From NCBI GenBank assembly GCA_041563315.1, contig JBFFNE010000064.1, positions 1-17,617 on the forward strand: a stretch of 17,617 bases of DNA. Reading direction: 5' to 3'. The translations under genes were made by a program, and so were the position numbers. Source of the stretch: JBFEYJ01 sp041563315 (GTDB lineage Bacteria > Pseudomonadota > Gammaproteobacteria > Thiohalomonadales > Thiohalomonadaceae). This document shows, piece after piece, positions 14,216 to 17,617 of this stretch. The notes below the pieces were generated by a model, which was not told the DNA's origin, did no database searches, and was given only the letters and a program-made list of their open reading frames with translations. Positions within the stretch are counted from its first letter, which is position 1, and each line of letters begins with the position of its first letter.

Positions 14216-15505
14216 TTAGTGCACCAGGCTCGGTAGCCAATCCTGGTGATATTCGGTGGCCGCGCAATAACAGCTATCGAGGTTGTTTGCGACCAGATTG
14301 ACCAGGTCGTTGTCGATGCGCCCCTCTGTCGCCATGCCTTGAAGGATCTCAACAATCTCCATAACGGAGAGTGCCCGGCGGTAGGGGCGATCCTGCGCAA
14401 GGGCCTGGAAGATATCTGCCACCGCGATGATGCGTGCCTCAATCGTCAGCTCGGTGTGTTCATGCCCGAACGGGTAGCCATCACCGAGCAGGGTCTCATG
14501 GTGGTTGCCAGCCCACTCAGCAATCTGCTCTAAGCCCTTGATATGCTGAAGGATACGATAGGTTTCGTAACTGTGGCGATGCATGATCCGGGTTTCTTCC
14601 GCGGAGAGCGGCGTGGGTTTATCCAGAATTTCGTCCGGTACCCCCAATTTTCCCAGGTCGTGCAGCAGGGCGGCAATCTCGATCATTGCAGTGCGGTGTG
14701 GCGGCAGTTCGGTCAACTCTGAAAGGTGACGTGCCAGCTGTGCCACCCCCAGGGAGTGGGCAAAGGTAAAGTCGCTCTTCGCGTCGACAATGTGGGCAAA
14801 GATACGCGAGAGTTTGCGCAAGTCATCATAATCACTCAGTACTTGTTTGCACTGGCTATCTATCTGTTGCAGCTTTCCGACCAGGTTGAGAGGTTCGAGG
14901 TTGAGCCAGAAGGCGTCCTTGCTCGTGACCAGGAGGAAGCAATCGACCAGCTCTGGTGAGAAATGGCTGTCGCGATACGAGGCAATGGTTTGGCGGATTT
15001 CGGCCACCATATCCGGCAAATTCTTATGTTGTTGTAACAGGTTGACTCGCAGCGCATCGACCCGGTCTACCAGGTAGATAAGGTTGCTTGCGAGCTTTAC
15101 TTTTATGGGCAGAACCAGCTCGTCGAGACTCTCCCAGTGGGTGTGGTGATAGCGTATCGTCGTTGCCAGGTGTGCGAGCGGCGGGAAGTTGTTGAGGTAG
15201 TATTCACCCAGTACGCAGTGCAGTTCAGCCCCCTCCCAGTCCATCTCGGAAATGAGATGGCGGTGCACCCTGCTTGAAGAGACCCCGCAGTCGTGCAGCA
15301 GCCCCGCATGGAACAGATCGTCCAGGGACTCCTGCTCCCACTGTAGATGACGGGCACACTCCATCGCCATGTAGGCGATCCGTTCGCCATGCTGGTGCTC
15401 GTCGATGCCGACCAGACTCAGTGCTTCGGCCAGGGCGCAGACTGCCTGGTGCAGGTCAACCTTAATCGCCGGGGTATCGAGCAGTTTGCAGACTTTGGCA
15501 TCCAT
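14216..15505 (-). CDS. Tandem HD / HD-GYP domain protein, putative cyclic-di-GMP phosphodiesterase
   Basis: A 429-residue cytoplasmic protein without membrane segments. The C-terminal half is an HD-GYP domain: His250, HD at 282-283 (ALLHDLGKLGVP), HHE at 335-337 and the GDGYP signature at 341-345, then the ADIFQALAQDRPYR block. These residues bind two or three metals and hydrolyse cyclic di-GMP to pGpG or GMP in characterised members. The N-terminal half contains a second, divergent HD domain: His39 (HQHGERIAYMA), HD at 71-72 (GLLHDCGVSS) and RYHHTHWES (118-126), with no GYP motif. No receiver or other sensory domain is visible, so the N-terminal HD may itself be regulatory or catalytic. Start: ATG 15505, with GGTGAG just upstream; an in-frame GTG at 15514 would add three residues. 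It is convergent with relA and divergent from the macroglobulin gene. Confidence 0.85.
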   Translation of the reverse strand: MDAKVCKLLDTPAIKVDLHQAVCALAEALSLVGIDEHQHGERIAYMAMECARHLQWEQESLDDLFHAGLLHDCGVSSSRVHRHLISEMDWEGAELHCVLGEYYLNNFPPLAHLATTIRYHHTHWESLDELVLPIKVKLASNLIYLVDRVDALRVNLLQQHKNLPDMVAEIRQTIASYRDSHFSPELVDCFLLVTSKDAFWLNLEPLNLVGKLQQIDSQCKQVLSDYDDLRKLSRIFAHIVDAKSDFTFAHSLGVAQLARHLSELTELPPHRTAMIEIAALLHDLGKLGVPDEILDKPTPLSAEETRIMHRHSYETYRILQHIKGLEQIAEWAGNHHETLLGDGYPFGHEHTELTIEARIIAVADIFQALAQDRPYRRALSVMEIVEILQGMATEGRIDNDLVNLVANNLDSCYCAATEYHQDWLPSLVH

Positions 15506-15822
15506 GAGACTCACCGCCTCAAGCCAGATTCAGGTCGTTCTGGTGGTAGGTTTTTGGATTTGATTTGGAGCAACATAAACTTTCGTGAACTAGCGGAAAC
15601 CGGTTCTGAATGAGTCAGGATAATATGCTTTTCTTATGTCGTTACGCAAATCAGAAGGATGAAGGTGTCTTTTTCAATTACGATTTGTCTAGTCCGTCTG
15701 GTCAAAATGAACAGATTCTTATAAAAAAGCCATCAAGGCGATAACAGCCACTGTGGTTTTTTTTGCCAAAGAATGAGGTTATTCTGGTGCTCCCCTGCAG
15801 GGAATAATAATAAGGAAATTCA
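15506..15822. other. Divergent intergenic region between HD-GYP and macroglobulin genes
   Basis: No gene supported. It is AT-richer than its neighbours and holds the hairpin with T8 described separately. Promoter-like boxes (TATAAA near 15720 with TGGTCA 15 bases before it) are weak and the spacing is short, so no promoter is claimed. Confidence 0.4.
15723..15764 (+). terminator. Possible leader terminator/attenuator upstream of the macroglobulin gene
   Basis: An A-rich arm AAAAAAGCCA (15723-15732) can pair, with one bulge, with TGGTTTTTT (from 15754). An inner GGC/GCC pair lies inside. The T8 tract follows the TGG. It ends about 60 bases before the macroglobulin ATG, where a leader attenuator could act; the upstream partner transcript is unclear and the stem is AT-rich. 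Confidence 0.3.
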
Positions 15823-17617
15823 ATGATGAAACCTCTTCGCCTCACCAAAACTCTGGTGTCCCTCGCGGCCATTCTTCTGTTGCTTGCTGCCTGCAGCGGC
15901 CCGGAGGACGAGCAGAAATCCACCTCCGCTTCAGGGTGGAGTGAATATATCAGTGAACATACCGGTCATGAGGTCTCGAAAAAGGCGAAGATCCGCATCC
16001 GCTTCGTCCATCCGGTCATCGATGACAATCAGGTGGGGCAGGACGCCGGGGCGTTCCTGAAGCTGGAGCCAGTAATAGAAGGCTCTGCCAGCTTTAGCAA
16101 CACCCGCGAAATTCTCTTGATTCCTGAGCAGCCGCTACAGAGCGGGACGCAATACAAAGCAACTGTTAAAGGCAAGGGCCTCAAGGGCATCCCTGCCGCG
16201 CTTGGCGATTATCGGTTTGATTTCCGGGTAAAACCGCAGAATTTTGAGGTGGTGGTCAGCAGCCTTGCGGTCGATAGCGCTAATGAGGACAACTATATCC
16301 TTACCGGCCAACTGACCACCGCCGATGTGGAGTCGGCGGAGAACGTTACCCGACTTCTGACCGTTCGTTATAACGACCAGCCGTTAACCCTTTCCTGGGG
16401 GCATGCCACGGATGGTCTGCACCATACCTTCACCATCCCGGCAATATCCCGGGGCAATGCGCCGGGCTCACTGGTACTGGCTTGGGATGGAGCAAGTATC
16501 GCGGTGGACAACCGCGGGCAGCAGCAGCTTCAGGTGCCCGCGCTGGGTGTTTTCAATGTCTCGCATATGAGTGTGGTGAAGGGCGAGCGCCGCTACATTG
16601 AGGTGAATTTCTCCGAGACCCTCGACAGCACCCAAAACCTCAACGGCCTGATCCGCATCGCTAATACCACCTTCACCACCGCCATCGACGGCAACGTCCT
16701 CAAGATATACCCGCAGGGTGATGTCAGCGGGGAGGTGAGTGTCACCCTGGAACCGGGGATCAAGAGTGCCAAAGGCCGCCCGCTCGCCACCGCGGTGACC
16801 CGCAGTGTGGTGTTTACTGCCGAGAAGCCCGGCGTGCGCTTTGCCGGCAAGGGTGTGATCCTGCCGGCCAACGACAAGCTCACGGTGCCGGTTGAGGCGA
16901 TGAACGTGCACTCGCTCCAGGTTACCGCCTTCCAGGTCTTCGACGACAACATCGGCCAGTTCCTGCAGAACAACAAGCTGGACGGCAAGGAAGAGCTTTA
17001 CCGTGTCGGCCGCTATCTCTGGCGCAAGACGATTAAGCTGGACAACCCGCAGGCCAACAAATGGAACCGCTACGCCCTCGATGTGGGCGAGTTGTTGCGC
17101 TCCCATCCCGGCAGCCTGTTTCGCCTGACGCTCTCGATCAACCGGGGCAACTCGCTCTACACCTGCAGCGAAGAGGAAAATGCGGTGCCACTGCCCGCAG
17201 AGCGTCCGCTGCAAAACCGTGAAGACATCTCGCGTCAGGACAACAGCAGCTGGGATTACGCCGAGGATTACTACAATGTCGGCGGCAACTCCTGGAGCGA
17301 CCGGAACAACCCGTGCAAGGACGCGTACTACACACGTGACGGCAACACCAAAGCGAGCCGGAATTTTCTCGCCTCCAATATCGGCCTGATCGCCAAGCGT
17401 GGTGAGGCCGGTGCCCTGCATGTGATCGCCACCGACTTACGCGAAGCGACACCCCTCTCCGGCGTTTCCCTGCAGGTGATAAATTTCCAGGATCAGGAGA
17501 TGGTCAGCGCGGTGACCGACAGTGACGGCTTTGCCCGCATCGAACTCGACGATACCCCGTTTTATCTCATCGCGGAAAAGGACGGCGAGCGCGGTTACCT
17601 GAAGATGAACAAGGGCA
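15823..17617 (+). CDS. Bacterial alpha-2-macroglobulin lipoprotein (partial, C-terminus outside the window)
   Basis: The first 598 codons of a large envelope protein. The N-terminus has a lipoprotein signal with lipobox LAAC (acylated Cys24), and residue 25 is Ser. After it come beta-rich macroglobulin-type repeats. The passage VRFAGKGVILPANDKLTVPVEAMNVHSLQVTAF aligns by eye with the equivalent VGFASRGSLLPG region of E. coli YfhM, and a later stretch (GVSLQVINFQDQEMVSAVTDSDGFARIELDD) is a typical 'tether' repeat of these proteins. The family traps attacking proteases in the periplasm and often sits beside the penicillin-binding protein gene pbpC. Whether this copy has the thioester CLEQ motif, and whether pbpC follows, lies beyond the window. 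Start: ATG 15823, with AAGGA (15812-15816) six bases upstream; the next codon is also ATG (15826). Confidence 0.85.
   Translation, partial: MMKPLRLTKTLVSLAAILLLLAACSGPEDEQKSTSASGWSEYISEHTGHEVSKKAKIRIRFVHPVIDDNQVGQDAGAFLKLEPVIEGSASFSNTREILLIPEQPLQSGTQYKATVKGKGLKGIPAALGDYRFDFRVKPQNFEVVVSSLAVDSANEDNYILTGQLTTADVESAENVTRLLTVRYNDQPLTLSWGHATDGLHHTFTIPAISRGNAPGSLVLAWDGASIAVDNRGQQQLQVPALGVFNVSHMSVVKGERRYIEVNFSETLDSTQNLNGLIRIANTTFTTAIDGNVLKIYPQGDVSGEVSVTLEPGIKSAKGRPLATAVTRSVVFTAEKPGVRFAGKGVILPANDKLTVPVEAMNVHSLQVTAFQVFDDNIGQFLQNNKLDGKEELYRVGRYLWRKTIKLDNPQANKWNRYALDVGELLRSHPGSLFRLTLSINRGNSLYTCSEEENAVPLPAERPLQNREDISRQDNSSWDYAEDYYNVGGNSWSDRNNPCKDAYYTRDGNTKASRNFLASNIGLIAKRGEAGALHVIATDLREATPLSGVSLQVINFQDQEMVSAVTDSDGFARIELDDTPFYLIAEKDGERGYLKMNKG

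Noticed and set aside
15777..15790. GG-N10-GC before the macroglobulin gene as a sigma-54 promoter
   Set aside because: Only the bare spacing fits; the CAC core after GG and the TT before GC are missing.
16468..17421. 317-codon minus-strand ORF opposite the macroglobulin gene
   Set aside because: Antisense to a conserved gene with strong family features; composition is that of a complementary shadow.

Overview
The window most likely comes from a gammaproteobacterium that oxidises reduced sulfur compounds. The housekeeping genes (mfd, ygiQ, relA) have the length and motif pattern of gammaproteobacterial orthologues. A sulfide-oxidation cluster lies between mfd and a ureohydrolase gene. Species cannot be fixed from the sequence alone. 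No tRNA, rRNA, CRISPR array, insertion sequence or phage gene was seen. Gene identities rest on motifs and remembered family sequences, not on a database search.

Layout. Positions 1-3317 (minus) hold mfd, cut at its C-terminus by the window start. Positions 3318-3550 are a divergent intergenic region with a near-consensus sigma-54 promoter (TGGCATG-N4-TTGCT) reading into sqr (3551-4825, plus), a sulfide:quinone oxidoreductase with the three conserved redox cysteines. After a terminator comes a sigma-54 activator gene (4991-6331, plus). Its N-terminal PAS domain has cysteines at 55, 66 and 73, the spacing I recall for the sulfane-sulfur sensor FisR. Facing it across a bidirectional terminator (6578-6605) is a minus-strand pair: a 61-residue lipoprotein (7367-7552) and an exported rhodanese-like protein (6628-7287).

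Positions 7553-8092 hold no convincing gene. They do contain a strong minus-strand terminator (7724-7749) preceded by a stable hairpin and a promoter-like element, together resembling a small RNA gene of about 83 nt. Beyond this are, on the minus strand, a ureohydrolase (agmatinase-like, 8093-9157) and a small exported SmpA/BamE-like protein (9268-9555). On the plus strand are ygiQ (radical SAM, 9678-11798) and relA (11856-14066). The relA product keeps an intact HD hydrolase site alongside a RelA-type EFDD synthetase motif. Convergent to relA is a tandem HD / HD-GYP protein (14216-15505, minus). The window ends in a bacterial alpha-2-macroglobulin lipoprotein (15823 to the edge, plus), truncated at its C-terminus.

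Working model (inference). The FisR-like protein senses sulfide or sulfane sulfur through its cysteines and activates sqr from the -24/-12 promoter. Sqr passes sulfide electrons to quinone and makes polysulfide, and the exported rhodanese, perhaps with the Cys-containing lipoprotein, handles sulfane sulfur in the periplasm. The candidate small RNA next to this cluster is the least explained element. The rest is stringent response, cyclic-di-GMP-type signalling, DNA repair and envelope defence.
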